Below are positions 1 to 8,939 of a DNA stretch of 64,000 bases, in pieces (positions within the stretch are counted from its first letter, which is position 1; every line of letters begins with the position of its first letter). This stretch comes from Streptomyces sp. YIM 121038. Lineage in GTDB: Bacteria > Actinomycetota > Actinomycetes > Streptomycetales > Streptomycetaceae. The translations under genes were made by a program, and so were the position numbers. The stretch lies in assembly GCF_006088715.1 (NCBI RefSeq), contig NZ_CP030771.1, forward strand, positions 558,001-622,000, read 5' to 3'. The notes below the pieces were generated by a model, which ran no database searches, was not told the DNA's origin, and worked only from the letters and a program-made list of their open reading frames with translations.

Positions 1-191
1 ACTCCGGCAGGACCGTCATCGTCGTCGAGCACCACCAGGCGGTCATGGCGCACGCCGACTGGATCATCGACCTGGGCCCCGGCGCCGGGCACGACGGCGG
101 CCGGGTCGTCTTCGAGGGCACGCCCGCCGATCTCGTCGCCGCCCGCTCCACGCTCACCGGTGAGCACCTGGCGGCGTACGTCGGTGCCTGA
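1..191 (+). CDS. UvrA-like excinuclease/drug-resistance ABC ATPase, C-terminal fragment
   Basis: Only the last 62 or so codons are in the window; the gene starts upstream. The reading frame begins at base 3. It contains [20 protein letters not shown] followed by a [12 protein letters not shown] segment. That is the D-loop/H-loop end of the second ABC domain of UvrA-like proteins, where the Walker B region is followed by the conserved histidine and the '[16 protein letters not shown]' signature. Streptomyces carry both true UvrA and shorter UvrA-like drug-resistance proteins (DrrC type). The fragment cannot separate them, although HHQAVM in place of the UvrA-typical HD.. favours a paralogue. 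It converges on the glycosylase gene with only 6 bp between the stops. Confidence 0.85.
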   Translation, partial: SGRTVIVVEHHQAVMAHADWIIDLGPGAGHDGGRVVFEGTPADLVAARSTLTGEHLAAYVGA

Positions 192-197
192 CCTCGG

Positions 198-953
198 TCA
201 ACCGCGCGCGGACGGCGGGGACTCGGGCGGGGCGTAGGGCGGCACGCGCGCCTCGCCCGCCGCTGTCCGCAGGACGTCGCGGAGCATGTCCGGGGTCAGC
301 CGACCGGTGAACGTGTTGCGCTGGCTGACGTGGAAGCAGCCGTACAGGGTGACCGGGCCGGGGCCGTCCGCGAGCGGTGCGGCGCGCTCCAGGGTGACGC
401 GGGCGCCGTGCGCGAAGCGCGGGCGCGGCCTCGGCAGCTGCCAGCCCGCCGCCGCGAACGCGGGCAGGGCCGCCTGCCAGCCGAACGCCCCGAGGACCAC
501 CGCCGCCCGCAGCCGGGGCGCGAGCAGCTCCAGCTCCCGCACGAGCCAGGGCCGGCAGGTGTCCCGCTCCCCCGGCGTCGGCTTGTTGTCCGGCGGCGCG
601 CAGTGCACCGGTGAGGTCACCCGTACGCCGCGCAGCGTCAGCCCGTCGTCCAGGGACACCGCCAGTGGGCTGGACGCGAGGCCCAGGTCGTACAGCGCCC
701 GGTACAGGACGTCGCCGGAGCGGTCGCCGGTGAACATCCGGCCCGTCCGGTTGCCGCCGTGCGCGGCGGGCGCGAGCCCGATGACGAGCAGCGAGGCGTC
801 CGGCGGCCCGAAGCCGGGCACCGGCCGGGCCCAGTACGTCCAGTCCTGGAACGCGGCGCGCTTCACCCGCCCGACCTCCTCGCGCCACGCGACGAGGCGC
901 GGGCAGGCCGCGCACTCCGTGACGCGGGCGTCCAGCTCAGCCAGAGGGTCCAT
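198..953 (-). CDS. Family 5 uracil-DNA glycosylase (UdgB-like, Fe-S)
   Basis: This 251-aa protein excises uracil and related deaminated bases from DNA. The four cysteines expected for the iron-sulfur cluster of family 4/5 enzymes are present: C14 and C17 in ECAACP, and two more in SPVHC and RDTC. Motif A is [19 protein letters not shown], where alanine replaces the catalytic polar residue, as is typical of family 5. Motif B is [12 protein letters not shown]. The start is the ATG that gives MDPLAEL; longer reading from upstream has no support. The gene faces the UvrA-like gene, so two repair-type genes converge here, and a short 73-bp gap separates it from the hydrolase operon. Confidence 0.88.
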   Translation of the reverse strand: MDPLAELDARVTECAACPRLVAWREEVGRVKRAAFQDWTYWARPVPGFGPPDASLLVIGLAPAAHGGNRTGRMFTGDRSGDVLYRALYDLGLASSPLAVSLDDGLTLRGVRVTSPVHCAPPDNKPTPGERDTCRPWLVRELELLAPRLRAAVVLGAFGWQAALPAFAAAGWQLPRPRPRFAHGARVTLERAAPLADGPGPVTLYGCFHVSQRNTFTGRLTPDMLRDVLRTAAGEARVPPYAPPESPPSARG

Positions 954-1026
954 GCCGTGCACCGATCGAGGGAGGGCGGGGCTTCCACGGTAGCCCCGCC
1001 CCGGGCGGCTCCGGGCGGCTCCCCCG

Positions 1027-1887
1027 TCAGGCGAGCCCCTCCAGGAACGGGACGACCGCATCGATGAAGTGATCGTTCCGGTCGCCCACCACCATGTGCC
1101 CCGCGCCCGCCACGTCGACGCTCCGCGCGAGCGGGACCCCGGCGCGGAACTCCTCGGCGATGTCCTCGCGCACCACGTCGCTGACGCCGCCGCGTACGAG
1201 CAGGATCGGCACCTCGGCACGGCGCGCGGCGGCGAGGACCCGCTCCGCCCTGCCGGGCGGGTCCGTGCGGCCCTCGAAGCTGTCGAGGATCCGGGGATCC
1301 CAGTGCCAGACCCAGCGGTCGCCGTGGCGCCGCAGGTTCTTGAGCAGCCCGTCGGGGTCGTCGGGGCGGGGGCGGTGCGGCAGATGGGCGGACACCGCAT
1401 CGGCCGCCTCCCGGACGCTGGCGAACCCGTCCGGTCGGGCGCGCACGAACTCCATGATCCGGCGTACTCCTCGGTGATCGGGCCGGTGGGCGACGTCGAC
1501 GAGCACCAGCGCGCGCACCGCGGCCACGGGCGCCTCTCCGGCGGCGAGCAGCGCGCTCAGGCCGCCGAGCGAGGCGCCGACGACCACCGGCCGCTCGTCG
1601 GGCCCGGCGAGCTCGGCGACGAGCGCCCGTACGTCGTCGGCGAACAGGTCGAGGTCGTAGTCACCGTCGGGCGACCACCCGCTGGTGCCGTGCCCGCGCA
1701 GGTCGGGTGCGACGACCCGCCAGCCCAGCGCGGCGAGGCGGGGTCCCGTCCGGTCCCAGGCGTGCCGTGTCTGGCCGCCGCCGTGCAGCAGCAGGAGGGG
1801 CGGCGCGGACGCCTCGCCCCACACGTCGGCGGCGAGCCGGATCCCGTCACGGCCCACGAACCGCCGGGGCAGGGCACCGGCCGTCAT
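1027..1887 (-). CDS. Alpha/beta hydrolase
   Basis: This 286-aa protein has the classic alpha/beta hydrolase layout without a signal peptide, so it is cytoplasmic. The oxyanion segment HGGG lies at about 35-38, the nucleophile elbow is GASLGG with Ser106, and the catalytic histidine is probably His264 in AGAGHM. The acid is probably the Asp in VSDVV. Its substrate cannot be read from sequence. It is co-transcribed with the TetR gene: its ATG overlaps the TetR stop by 4 bp (translational coupling), so it is likely under the same autoregulated promoter. Esterase, lactonase and haloperoxidase-like roles are all possible. Confidence 0.8.
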   Translation of the reverse strand: MTAGALPRRFVGRDGIRLAADVWGEASAPPLLLLHGGGQTRHAWDRTGPRLAALGWRVVAPDLRGHGTSGWSPDGDYDLDLFADDVRALVAELAGPDERPVVVGASLGGLSALLAAGEAPVAAVRALVLVDVAHRPDHRGVRRIMEFVRARPDGFASVREAADAVSAHLPHRPRPDDPDGLLKNLRRHGDRWVWHWDPRILDSFEGRTDPPGRAERVLAAARRAEVPILLVRGGVSDVVREDIAEEFRAGVPLARSVDVAGAGHMVVGDRNDHFIDAVVPFLEGLA

Positions 1888-2507
1888 CGCGCGCCCCCGG
1901 CCCGCAGCGGCGACAGGAGTGCGTCGCGGTGGGGGTCAGCGGCCGCCGCGGCGAGCACGACGTCCAGAGCGAACAGGGCCCGTGCGAGGAACCGGTCGTC
2001 GTCGATCAGGGCGGCGACCCACTGGTGGAGCGCGCCCACGCACGAGGTGCCGACGGCGGCGGCCAGCGCGTCCGTGTCCACGTCGGCGCGCAGCACGCCC
2101 CGCGCCCGGGCGTCCGCCAGCGCCCGGCGGAGCTGGACGAGCGGGCTGCGGGCGAACACGAGGCCGCTCGCCTCCCAGGCGCGCACCATGCGCCGCGACA
2201 CCACCGGGTCGTCCACGAACAGCTCGACGGTCGACCGGACGACCTCCCTCGGACCGCCGTCCTCCGCCGCCGCCAGGCGGTGCTCCAGTTCGTCCATGAA
2301 GCCCTCGGCGAGCGCCTCCCAGATCCTCTCGCGCGGGCCGATCAGGTTGTACACGGTGGCCGGGGCGACCTCCGCCCGCTCGGCGATCCGCTCGGTACTG
2401 ATGACGGACTCCTGGCCTTCCCGGAGGAGTTCGCGCGTCGCTTCGAGGATCCGGCTCCGCCGCCGGGCCTTGTGCCGCTCACGCAGTCCCCCTTCGACCG
2501 GCAGCAT
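1884..2507 (-). CDS. TetR/AcrR-family transcriptional regulator
   Basis: This 207-aa regulator has an N-terminal helix-turn-helix at about 18-62 (RSRILEATRELL, then ISTERIAERAEVAPATVYNL) and an all-helical ligand domain behind it. The ATPs/AEVAPATVYN recognition helix is typical of TetR proteins. It starts at the ATG preceded by GGAAGGGG on the minus strand. It is the first gene of a two-gene operon with the alpha/beta hydrolase, and a perfect inverted repeat just upstream (2549-2564) is its likely operator, giving autorepression. The ligand is unknown. Confidence 0.85.
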   Translation of the reverse strand: MLPVEGGLRERHKARRRSRILEATRELLREGQESVISTERIAERAEVAPATVYNLIGPRERIWEALAEGFMDELEHRLAAAEDGGPREVVRSTVELFVDDPVVSRRMVRAWEASGLVFARSPLVQLRRALADARARGVLRADVDTDALAAAVGTSCVGALHQWVAALIDDDRFLARALFALDVVLAAAAADPHRDALLSPLRAGGAR

Positions 2508-2548
2508 CCGCGCACGCCCCTTCCAGAGAGTTGGAGAATGGCCTAAAT

Positions 2549-2564
2549 TTAGAGACCTCTCTAA
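2549..2564. promoter_or_regulatory. Putative TetR operator (7-bp inverted repeat)
   Basis: TTAGAGA-CC-TCTCTAA is a perfect 7-bp inverted repeat with a 2-bp spacer in an AT-rich patch that stands out in this GC-rich DNA. It lies 42 bp upstream of the TetR start, in the divergent gap between the TetR operon and the secreted hydrolase at 2694. It could regulate either or both genes. That the neighbouring TetR binds it is inference. Confidence 0.6.
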
Positions 2565-2693
2565 GAGGGGTCAAGCATCACGCGGGATCATGGTGCTGAC
2601 CAGGTATGGAGTCCCGGCCGGAGCGACCGGTTCCGGCAAACATGGCGTCGCGAAAAGGGGAACGCGCCCTCCCCTTCCACCGTCCTCTCAGCC

Positions 2694-3968
2694 ATGACCA
2701 CTGCAACCCGTCGGGCGGCGCACCTCACGGCCGCCTCCGCCGCCTTCGCCCTGACGCTCACCTGCGGCACCGCCGCCGCCCGGGCAGCGGCCCCCGGCGA
2801 CCCCGCGTCCGCGCGGCCGACCGCCACCGCCGGGAGCACCGGCAACGCGGCGAGCCTGACCAGCTACCGCCTCGCCCCCGGGCTCCTCAAGATCACCGGC
2901 GGCAGGACGGCGGGCAATCCGTCCCAGGTCCACGGCGTGCTCGGGATGCCCAAGGGCAAGGGACCCCACCCGGTCGTCGTCGTCCTGCACGGCACGCACC
3001 ACAACTGCGTGACCACGAAGGACGCGTCCGACGTCGTCGCCCGCAACCCCGTCAAGGCCCACTGGCCGCTGGTCTGCGCCAAGCCCGGCAAGCCGGAGCG
3101 CGGCCTCGGACCGGACTACTTGCGCCAGAACGCGGGCCTGTCGCACGTCGTGCAGGCGCTCACGCGCAAGGGCTTCGTCGCCGTGTCCATCGACGTCGTG
3201 TCCCCCGAGATCTGGTGGGGCGGCGAGACCGACCCCACCAAGGGCTACACCGATCTGATCAGCGCCCATCTGCGGCTCCTCTCCGACCTCAACAAGGGCG
3301 TCGACCACGGCCTGAAGCTCCCCGGGGTCAAGGGGCGCGTCGACACCTCCCGCGTCGGCCTCGTCGGGCACAGCCGGGGCGGCGGTTACGTCCTGTCCCC
3401 CAAGGCGGCCCAGCGCGCCGGGCTCTTCGGCGCCGTGGCCATCGAGCCCGCCGAGAACGCCGAACCCGCGCCGCACAAGGTCCCCGTCCTCAACATCCGG
3501 GGCGCCTGCGACGAGGACGTCGACCCGCAGGCGGGGCGCTCGACGATGAAGGCGCTCGCGAAGTCGCGCTCGACGAAGGTCGCGGCGGACGTGCTGCTCG
3601 CGGGGACCGGCCACCGGATGATCAACACCAATCTCGCCGCCACCGACAAGGGCGGCGGGATCGGCCCCTGCAAGGCCTCCAAGGTCGCCTCCCCGGCCGC
3701 CGCCCGCGCCCAGGCCGCGCAGCTCACCGCCGCGTTCCTGGAGCAGGCCCTGCGCAAGGCCCCCTCCTACCGCCTCCCCGCCCTCGACGGGCCCGCGCCC
3801 CAGGGCGGCAACCTGCGCAAGAACGGTCCGGCCCTCACCTTCCGCCCCGCGCGCCAGGAGACGTTCACCGATCCCCGCACCCTCCGCGAGGTGGCGTCGA
3901 AGCAGCGGCTGCTGCCCGCCATCCCCAAGAGCTTGAAGATCAACAAGCGCCCTGACGACGGGATCTGA
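2694..3968 (+). CDS. Secreted alpha/beta hydrolase
   Basis: This 424-aa protein begins with a Sec-type signal peptide: a basic start, a hydrophobic stretch to about residue 30, and a probable cut near ARA-AAP. An oxyanion segment follows in VVVLHGTHHNC. The nucleophile elbow is GHSRGG with Ser227. An acid is probably in RGACDEDVD and the histidine in GTGHRMI. Cysteines around the oxyanion loop suggest an exported disulphide-bonded enzyme. The family resembles secreted Streptomyces lipases/esterases but I cannot name the substrate. It is divergent from the TetR operon, so the operator at 2549 may also affect it. A strong hairpin follows the stop. Confidence 0.78.
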   Translation: MTTATRRAAHLTAASAAFALTLTCGTAAARAAAPGDPASARPTATAGSTGNAASLTSYRLAPGLLKITGGRTAGNPSQVHGVLGMPKGKGPHPVVVVLHGTHHNCVTTKDASDVVARNPVKAHWPLVCAKPGKPERGLGPDYLRQNAGLSHVVQALTRKGFVAVSIDVVSPEIWWGGETDPTKGYTDLISAHLRLLSDLNKGVDHGLKLPGVKGRVDTSRVGLVGHSRGGGYVLSPKAAQRAGLFGAVAIEPAENAEPAPHKVPVLNIRGACDEDVDPQAGRSTMKALAKSRSTKVAADVLLAGTGHRMINTNLAATDKGGGIGPCKASKVASPAAARAQAAQLTAAFLEQALRKAPSYRLPALDGPAPQGGNLRKNGPALTFRPARQETFTDPRTLREVASKQRLLPAIPKSLKINKRPDDGI

Positions 3969-3978
3969 CGCACACGGG

Positions 3979-4021
3979 GCCGCGGCGCCCGCTCCCGGGA
4001 GACCCCGAGCGGCGCCGCGGC
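3979..4021 (+). terminator. Rho-independent-type hairpin after secreted hydrolase
   Basis: The left arm at 3979-3994 and the right arm at 4007-4021 pair over 15 bp with one bulged C; the core of the stem is GCCGCGGCGCC. It begins 11 bp after the hydrolase stop. There is no clear T run, which is usual for Streptomyces terminators. Confidence 0.65.
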
Positions 4022-4059
4022 ACGCGCGGCACCACCCGCGGCACACCGTCGCTCACCCA

Positions 4060-4083
4060 TCGAACGACCGTAAGGCCGTTCGA
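4060..4083. repeat. Small inverted repeat between hydrolase and STAS gene
   Basis: TCGAACG and CGTTCGA form 7-bp arms around a partly self-pairing loop. It lies between the terminator and the STAS gene. It could be an operator or a second transcript-end structure. No binding protein is suggested by the sequence. Confidence 0.4.
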
Positions 4084-4230
4084 AGGCAGTTCAGTCACGC
4101 GTCCGCTCGCCCCCTTCACTTGCGCCTTTCCGGTACGTCTGCGCCAAGGAAATGCTCGGGCCCGGTGGGTATCACTACCGTATGCATGGTCTTTGACCGG
4201 CACCGCCGTGTATCTCCGGAAGGCACCACC

Positions 4231-4602
4231 ATGGCCGCCGCCTCTCCCTCGTCCCTGCGCGTGGACATCGTTTCGGGGTTCGACCCCGCTTTGGTACGCG
4301 TACACGGAGATCTGGACATCGCCAGCGCGCCCTCCCTGCGGGCGGCCCTGGCACCCCTGCTGCACCGCCGCGTGGAGCTGGACCTGACCGACGTCGCCTT
4401 CATCGACTCGTCGGGGATCAACGCCCTGGCCGCGCACCACCGGCACTGCCGCGACGCGGGCGGCCGCATCACCGTGATCGAGGCTTCGAAGCCGGTCCGC
4501 CGGGTGCTCCACATCACGGGGGTCGACGAGGTCCTGGTCCACCGCCGCGACCCGGAGGGCCCGGGCGGGGGCCGGCGCGAGGACCCGCCGAACACGCCCT
4601 GA
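4231..4602 (+). CDS. STAS-domain anti-sigma factor antagonist
   Basis: This 123-aa protein is essentially one STAS domain (about residues 8-108), the fold of SpoIIAA/RsbV/BldG-type antagonists that release sigma factors by binding anti-sigma kinases. The beta-1 VRVHGDLDIASAPSL and the phospho-acceptor loop FIDSSGINAL (DSSG at 59-62) are intact, so regulation by serine phosphorylation is expected. A glycine/proline-rich tail ends the protein. The ATG at 4231 follows GGAAGG; an in-frame upstream ATG lacks a ribosome binding site. No cognate kinase is in the window. A second, atypical STAS protein lies at 8940. Confidence 0.85.
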   Translation: MAAASPSSLRVDIVSGFDPALVRVHGDLDIASAPSLRAALAPLLHRRVELDLTDVAFIDSSGINALAAHHRHCRDAGGRITVIEASKPVRRVLHITGVDEVLVHRRDPEGPGGGRREDPPNTP

Positions 4603-4890
4603 GGCACGAGCGGAGCACGTACGGGCCGCCGCCGCCCGGGCCATGACCGCCCGCGCCGCCGCCGTGCGGACCATCGCCGCCCAGGCCGTCGCCGTGCAGC
4701 GTCCGCCGGGGCGGCGTCCCGTCAACTCGCCGGGCCCCAAAAGGATCTGACGGTACGGCATACAACCATTACCACACCCCTTCCAACACACTCGAACACG
4801 CCCTACCGTAATCCCACACTGCCGCCAGGCAGCTGACGTCACTCCACGTTCGCCGGGCCAGAGACTTCTCCTCACCCCCTGGAGCGCCCC
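4603..4890. other. Intergenic region before the GH35 gene
   Basis: 288 bp without a supported gene. The first half is a GCC-rich low-complexity stretch. The second half (about 4745-4830) is noticeably AT-richer and is the likely promoter zone of the beta-galactosidase. I could not assign a clear -35/-10 pair. Confidence 0.4.
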
Positions 4891-7218
4891 ATGGATCGAC
4901 GCGACTTCCTGATCATCAGCGCCCTCACCCCGCTCGCCGCCACCTGGGGCACCGAGGGCCACGCGGCCGCCAGGAGCCCCCTGGCCGCCGCGGACCACAC
5001 GTTCGGATTCTCCGCGGACGGCAGCCAGTTCCTGCTCGACAAGGAGCCCTTCCAGATCCGCAGCGGAGAACTGCATCCGTGCCGCATCCCCGTGCGGTAC
5101 TGGCGCCACCGCATCCAGATGGCCAAGGCGATGGGCCTGAACACCATCGGCGTGTACCTCATGTGGAACTACCTGGAGGAGCGCCCCGGCGTCTTCGACC
5201 TGACCACGGACCGGCGCGACTTCGCCGCGTTCGTCCGGCTGTGCCAGGCCGAGGGCATGTGGGTGCTGCTGCGCCCCGGGCCCTATGTGTGCGCCGAGTG
5301 GGACCTCGGCGGTGTGCCCGCCTGGCTGCTCAGGGACCCGGCGGCCAAGATCCGCGTACGGGCGGCGGCCGACCCGCACTACATGGCGGCCGTCCGCCGC
5401 TACATCGGCAAGATCGCGCCGGTGGTCGAGCCCCTCCTCGTCGCCAACGGCGGCCCCGTCCTCATGGTGCAGATCGAGAACGAGTACGGCTCGTTCGGCG
5501 ACGACGCCACGTACGTCGACGAGATCCGCCGGGCGTGGCTGGACGCGGGCGTGCCCGGCCCGTTCTACACCCAGGACGGCCTGGCCCAGGTCAAGGCCAA
5601 CCGCACCAACGTGCCCGGCGGGGCGATTGGCCTGTCCGACGGGGACGCCGCCGCCATCGCCGACTGCCGCCGCGCCTTCCCCGCGGTGCCCGCGTTCATC
5701 GGCGAGTCCTGGGCCGGATGGTTCACGGCGTGGGGCGACAGCGGATTCGGCGGCATCGGCAAGGACAAGTCCCCGGTCCTGCACGGCCTCATGCGGTCCA
5801 AGCTGTCGTTCAACATCTACATGATTCACGGGGGCACGAGCTTCGGCTACTGGGCCGGAGCCAACTCCGCGGACGACGGCAGTGGTTACACACCCGACAT
5901 CACCAGCTACGACTACAGCGCGGCGATCACCGAGCAGGGCCGCCCGACCGCGAGCTACACCGCGTACCGCTCCCTCATCGACAGCTATGTGGACGAACCG
6001 CTGCCCCCGCTTCCCGCGGCCATCCCCACCATCACCCCGAGCCCGGTGACACCCGAGGCGTACGCCTCGCTGTGGGACAACCTCCCCCCGGCGCTGCCCG
6101 CGTCCCGGACGGTCACCGCCCAGCCCATGGAGACCTACGGCCAGAACTCGGGCTTCGTCCTCTACCGCCGCCCCCTGTCCGGCTACGGCGGCGCGACCCT
6201 GCACGTCACCGGCGTGCACGACTACGCCACGGTGTTCCTCGACGGCGCCTACCAGGGCGGCTTCAGCCGGGTCGCGATCTGGCCCTCGTACGCCGGACCG
6301 CTGAAGGTCACCACCGGCAGCAGCCTCGCCCTCGGCGACGCGGACGCGAGCCCGACGCTCGACATCCTGGTGGAGGGTCTGGGCCGGGTGAACTTCGGGC
6401 ACTACGTCGACCGCAAGGGCATCACCGGGCAGGTGTCACTGTCCGACGCCGGCGCGCTCGACGGCCCGCTCACCCGGTGGCAGACCCATGCGCTGCCCGT
6501 CGACGAGAAGTTCGTGGCCTCACTGCGCCCGGCCATCAGCGACCGCGACAGAGGCGGCCTCTTCTTCCGCGCCGCCCTCAGCCTCGACAGGACCGGCGAC
6601 ACCTACCTGGACATGTCCGCCTGGACCAAGGGCGTGGTCTTCGTCAACGGCCACCACCTCGGGCGCTACTGGTCCGTCGGCCCGCAGCAGCGCCTGTACT
6701 GCCCCGCGCCCTGGCTGCGGACCGGGCGCAACGAGATCGTCGTCTTCGACCTGCACCAGACGACGCCGAAGCCCATCGGCTTCGCCGCCGCCCTGCAGAG
6801 CACCTACGTCCTCACCAACCGGCGCAGCGGCAAGGCCCTCGACGTACCCGACGAGTCGACCGCCCAGGGCGTGCAGCTCATCCAGTGGCCCCGCCACGGC
6901 AAGGCCAATCAGCAGTGGCGCCGCACCACCCTGTCCCACGGGCTCACCACGTTCGCCAACTCCCTTTCGGGGCACCACATCGACGTCCACAGCGAGTCCA
7001 CGACCTCCGGCGCCCCCGTCATCCAGTGGCCCGCCACCCGTGGCGCGAACCAGCAGTGGCGCCTGACCGACACCGGTGGCGGCTACGTGAAACTCGTCAA
7101 CGTCCACAGCGGCAAGGTCCTCGGCGTCGCGGCCGGCTCCACCGCGGACGGCGCGAAGATCGTCCAACAGGACGACACCGGCGACACCAGCCAGCACTGG
7201 CGCCTCGACGAGCTGTAG
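4891..7218 (+). CDS. Exported GH35 beta-galactosidase with C-terminal ricin-type lectin domain
   Basis: This 775-aa protein opens with MDRRDFLIISAL, a twin-arginine-like signal. The GH35 barrel carries the RPGPYVCAEWDLGG signature (about 128-141). The acid/base glutamate is E198 in QIENEYG and the probable nucleophile is E272 in IGESWAGWF. Beta-sandwich domains follow. Residues from about 635 form a ricin-B/CBM13-like trefoil with three QxW repeats (QQWR, QQWR, QHWR), which would anchor the enzyme to galactose-containing polysaccharide. It likely removes terminal beta-galactosyl residues outside the cell. It converges on the DUF5994 gene 8 bp downstream. Catalytic assignments follow the family, not an experiment. 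Confidence 0.93.
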   Translation: MDRRDFLIISALTPLAATWGTEGHAAARSPLAAADHTFGFSADGSQFLLDKEPFQIRSGELHPCRIPVRYWRHRIQMAKAMGLNTIGVYLMWNYLEERPGVFDLTTDRRDFAAFVRLCQAEGMWVLLRPGPYVCAEWDLGGVPAWLLRDPAAKIRVRAAADPHYMAAVRRYIGKIAPVVEPLLVANGGPVLMVQIENEYGSFGDDATYVDEIRRAWLDAGVPGPFYTQDGLAQVKANRTNVPGGAIGLSDGDAAAIADCRRAFPAVPAFIGESWAGWFTAWGDSGFGGIGKDKSPVLHGLMRSKLSFNIYMIHGGTSFGYWAGANSADDGSGYTPDITSYDYSAAITEQGRPTASYTAYRSLIDSYVDEPLPPLPAAIPTITPSPVTPEAYASLWDNLPPALPASRTVTAQPMETYGQNSGFVLYRRPLSGYGGATLHVTGVHDYATVFLDGAYQGGFSRVAIWPSYAGPLKVTTGSSLALGDADASPTLDILVEGLGRVNFGHYVDRKGITGQVSLSDAGALDGPLTRWQTHALPVDEKFVASLRPAISDRDRGGLFFRAALSLDRTGDTYLDMSAWTKGVVFVNGHHLGRYWSVGPQQRLYCPAPWLRTGRNEIVVFDLHQTTPKPIGFAAALQSTYVLTNRRSGKALDVPDESTAQGVQLIQWPRHGKANQQWRRTTLSHGLTTFANSLSGHHIDVHSESTTSGAPVIQWPATRGANQQWRLTDTGGGYVKLVNVHSGKVLGVAAGSTADGAKIVQQDDTGDTSQHWRLDEL

Positions 7219-7226
7219 TCGCCGGG

Positions 7227-7697
7227 TCAGCGGGCGGGGATACCGGTCGCGGCGAGGATCTCCGTGGCCGACGCGCTGTTGCCGTCCTGTACGGCCAGGG
7301 TCATGGCGGCGTGGGCGGCCCGCTCGTCGGCGTACCACGGGAGCATCAGGAAGGAGAAGATGTCCTGGTGGCCGCGGGTGACGAGCATGGTGTGGTCGTC
7401 GACCTCGGACCAGTCGATACGGACCAGGTGGCCATCGACGGCCACCGAGTGGAGGTGCGCGTCCCACGCCCCCGCGTCCAGGCCGATCCGGGCGACCGCA
7501 CCGAGCTTGTCGGTCAACGCGCGGATCAGGCCGGGCAGTTGCGCGCCGAGGTTCCGCGACCTGGGCCACCACGCTCCGTCGAAGGTGCCGTCACGCCGCG
7601 ACGTCGTCGCCATCCTGAGCAGGGTCGCGCCGGGAAACGCCTGATGGGCTCCGGATGCCGTCGGAAGAACGACAGGACCGGCCGGATCGTCACTCAT
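7227..7697 (-). CDS. DUF5994 family protein (paralogue 1)
   Basis: This 156-aa protein has no known function. It shares with 8413-8799 and 14404-14892 the core 'DG.WWPRS..L..ELPGL...' (here FDGAWWPRSRNLGAQLPGL), followed by a conserved W in the middle and a 'D....LMLP' strand. The pattern matches the actinobacterial family DUF5994. The start at 7697 has a GGGAGGTG ribosome binding site; the reading frame extends upstream but without signal. It has a longer C-terminal tail than its relatives. It is transcribed divergently from the gene at 7975. Confidence 0.78.
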   Translation of the reverse strand: MSDDPAGPVVLPTASGAHQAFPGATLLRMATTSRRDGTFDGAWWPRSRNLGAQLPGLIRALTDKLGAVARIGLDAGAWDAHLHSVAVDGHLVRIDWSEVDDHTMLVTRGHQDIFSFLMLPWYADERAAHAAMTLAVQDGNSASATEILAATGIPAR

Positions 7698-7974
7698 GGC
7701 ACACCTCCCAGGTGCAGTGACCACCACGGTCGAGCACGTACGCGTGGGGCCGCTGAGTGGCGAGGACACCTCAGTTCTTCCAGCCTACTCTTGGCCGCCG
7801 CGCGTACGGAGCGTGACCCGTACGGCCGGTCCGTACACGCAATCGTGGTGGGGCGGGCCACAGGAGTAGGCTCATAGCCACTGGGAGCGTTTCTCGACCG
7901 CCTTCCCTGCCGGTCGCCCTCTCGGTCCGAAGCACCGGGCTCAGCACCTACGGGTTCGGGGACAGGTCGACACC

Positions 7975-8298
7975 ATGCCGGTGATCACCGCACGAACTCC
8001 GTATCCCGCACCGGGCACCGGCGGTGACGCACGCCCCATGGCCGACGGCAGCGTCCAGGTCCGCATCGTCGCGGACGACCCCGAAGCGGCCTGGCAGGTG
8101 ACACAGGTCCTGCGCGAGCGCCTTCTCTGTGACGAGCCCCGCAGCTACCCCACCGGCAGCGAGGGCGACGGCGTCCGGCTGCACCTGACGGTCAACACCC
8201 TGCGGACCCGCCCGACGACACCGGCCCCGCACACCTGGCTGATCGACAGCGGGTCGCAGGCGCGCCGCACCCATGCCGACGAGACAGCACACCCCTGA
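7975..8298 (+). CDS. Hypothetical protein, upstream partner of DUF5994
   Basis: A 107-aa protein I do not recognise. It contains a central segment VQVRIVADDPEAAWQVTQVL followed by VRLHLTVNTL, compatible with a small alpha/beta fold. There is no signal peptide or membrane segment. It precedes a DUF5994 gene by 114 bp in the same direction and may be co-transcribed. An internal ATG at 8038 could be the true start. Codon use is typical of the window. Confidence 0.6.
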   Translation: MPVITARTPYPAPGTGGDARPMADGSVQVRIVADDPEAAWQVTQVLRERLLCDEPRSYPTGSEGDGVRLHLTVNTLRTRPTTPAPHTWLIDSGSQARRTHADETAHP

Positions 8299-8412
8299 CC
8301 CTGCCGCCCCACCGCGCCCGGCCCGGCCCGAAGCACGTCACCGCCGCCTGCCGCAGCCCGCCGCGCATGCCCGCACAGCACCCCGCCTCGCCGTACTCCC
8401 AGGGAGATCAAC

Positions 8413-8799
8413 ATGACCGCACCCCTCGTCGCCCCCCACCCCCTCACCCGGCTGCGCCTGGCACCCGCCGGAGGCGGTCCCCGCAGCATCGACGGCGTCT
8501 GGTGGCCCCGCACCGACGACCTCGTCACCGAGCTTCCGCGCCTGCTGCGCGAGCTGCCGCACACCTGGACGCAGATCGTCCACGTCACCGTGCGCACCGC
8601 CACCTGGTCCGCCTTCCCCGGCCGGATGCTCTGCGCGGGCCAGGTGCTCCACCTGCACGGAAACTCCGCCGTGCACGCCCCCACCACGGTCTGTCTGCTC
8701 GCGCCCGGCGCCGGGCGCTGGGACCTGCTGGTCGTACCGCACCTGACCGACGACAGGGAGGGACCGCGTCTGATGACCGCCGCTCTCACGGAAGAGTGA
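8413..8799 (+). CDS. DUF5994 family protein (paralogue 2)
   Basis: This 128-aa protein is the most compact of the three DUF5994 paralogues. It has SIDGVWWPRTDDLVTELPRL at about 29-48, a conserved W at about 66 and a terminal WDLLVVP strand. The start follows AGGGAGA. It lies between the small hypothetical gene and a STAS/GAF-ANTAR group transcribed in the same direction, suggesting a role in the same signalling or stress setting. The function is unknown. Confidence 0.8.
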   Translation: MTAPLVAPHPLTRLRLAPAGGGPRSIDGVWWPRTDDLVTELPRLLRELPHTWTQIVHVTVRTATWSAFPGRMLCAGQVLHLHGNSAVHAPTTVCLLAPGAGRWDLLVVPHLTDDREGPRLMTAALTEE

Positions 8800-8939
8800 C
8801 GGCCCCGACGGCGCCGCCCCGTGTCCCAGTACGCTCACCACACGGTCGCCCCAGACCCGGCCCTCTCCGTGGATCCCGCCCAGCGCAACAGAGGCTCTGC
8901 GCAACGCGAAGCAGCAACCTTCCTGAGGAGATGGGACGG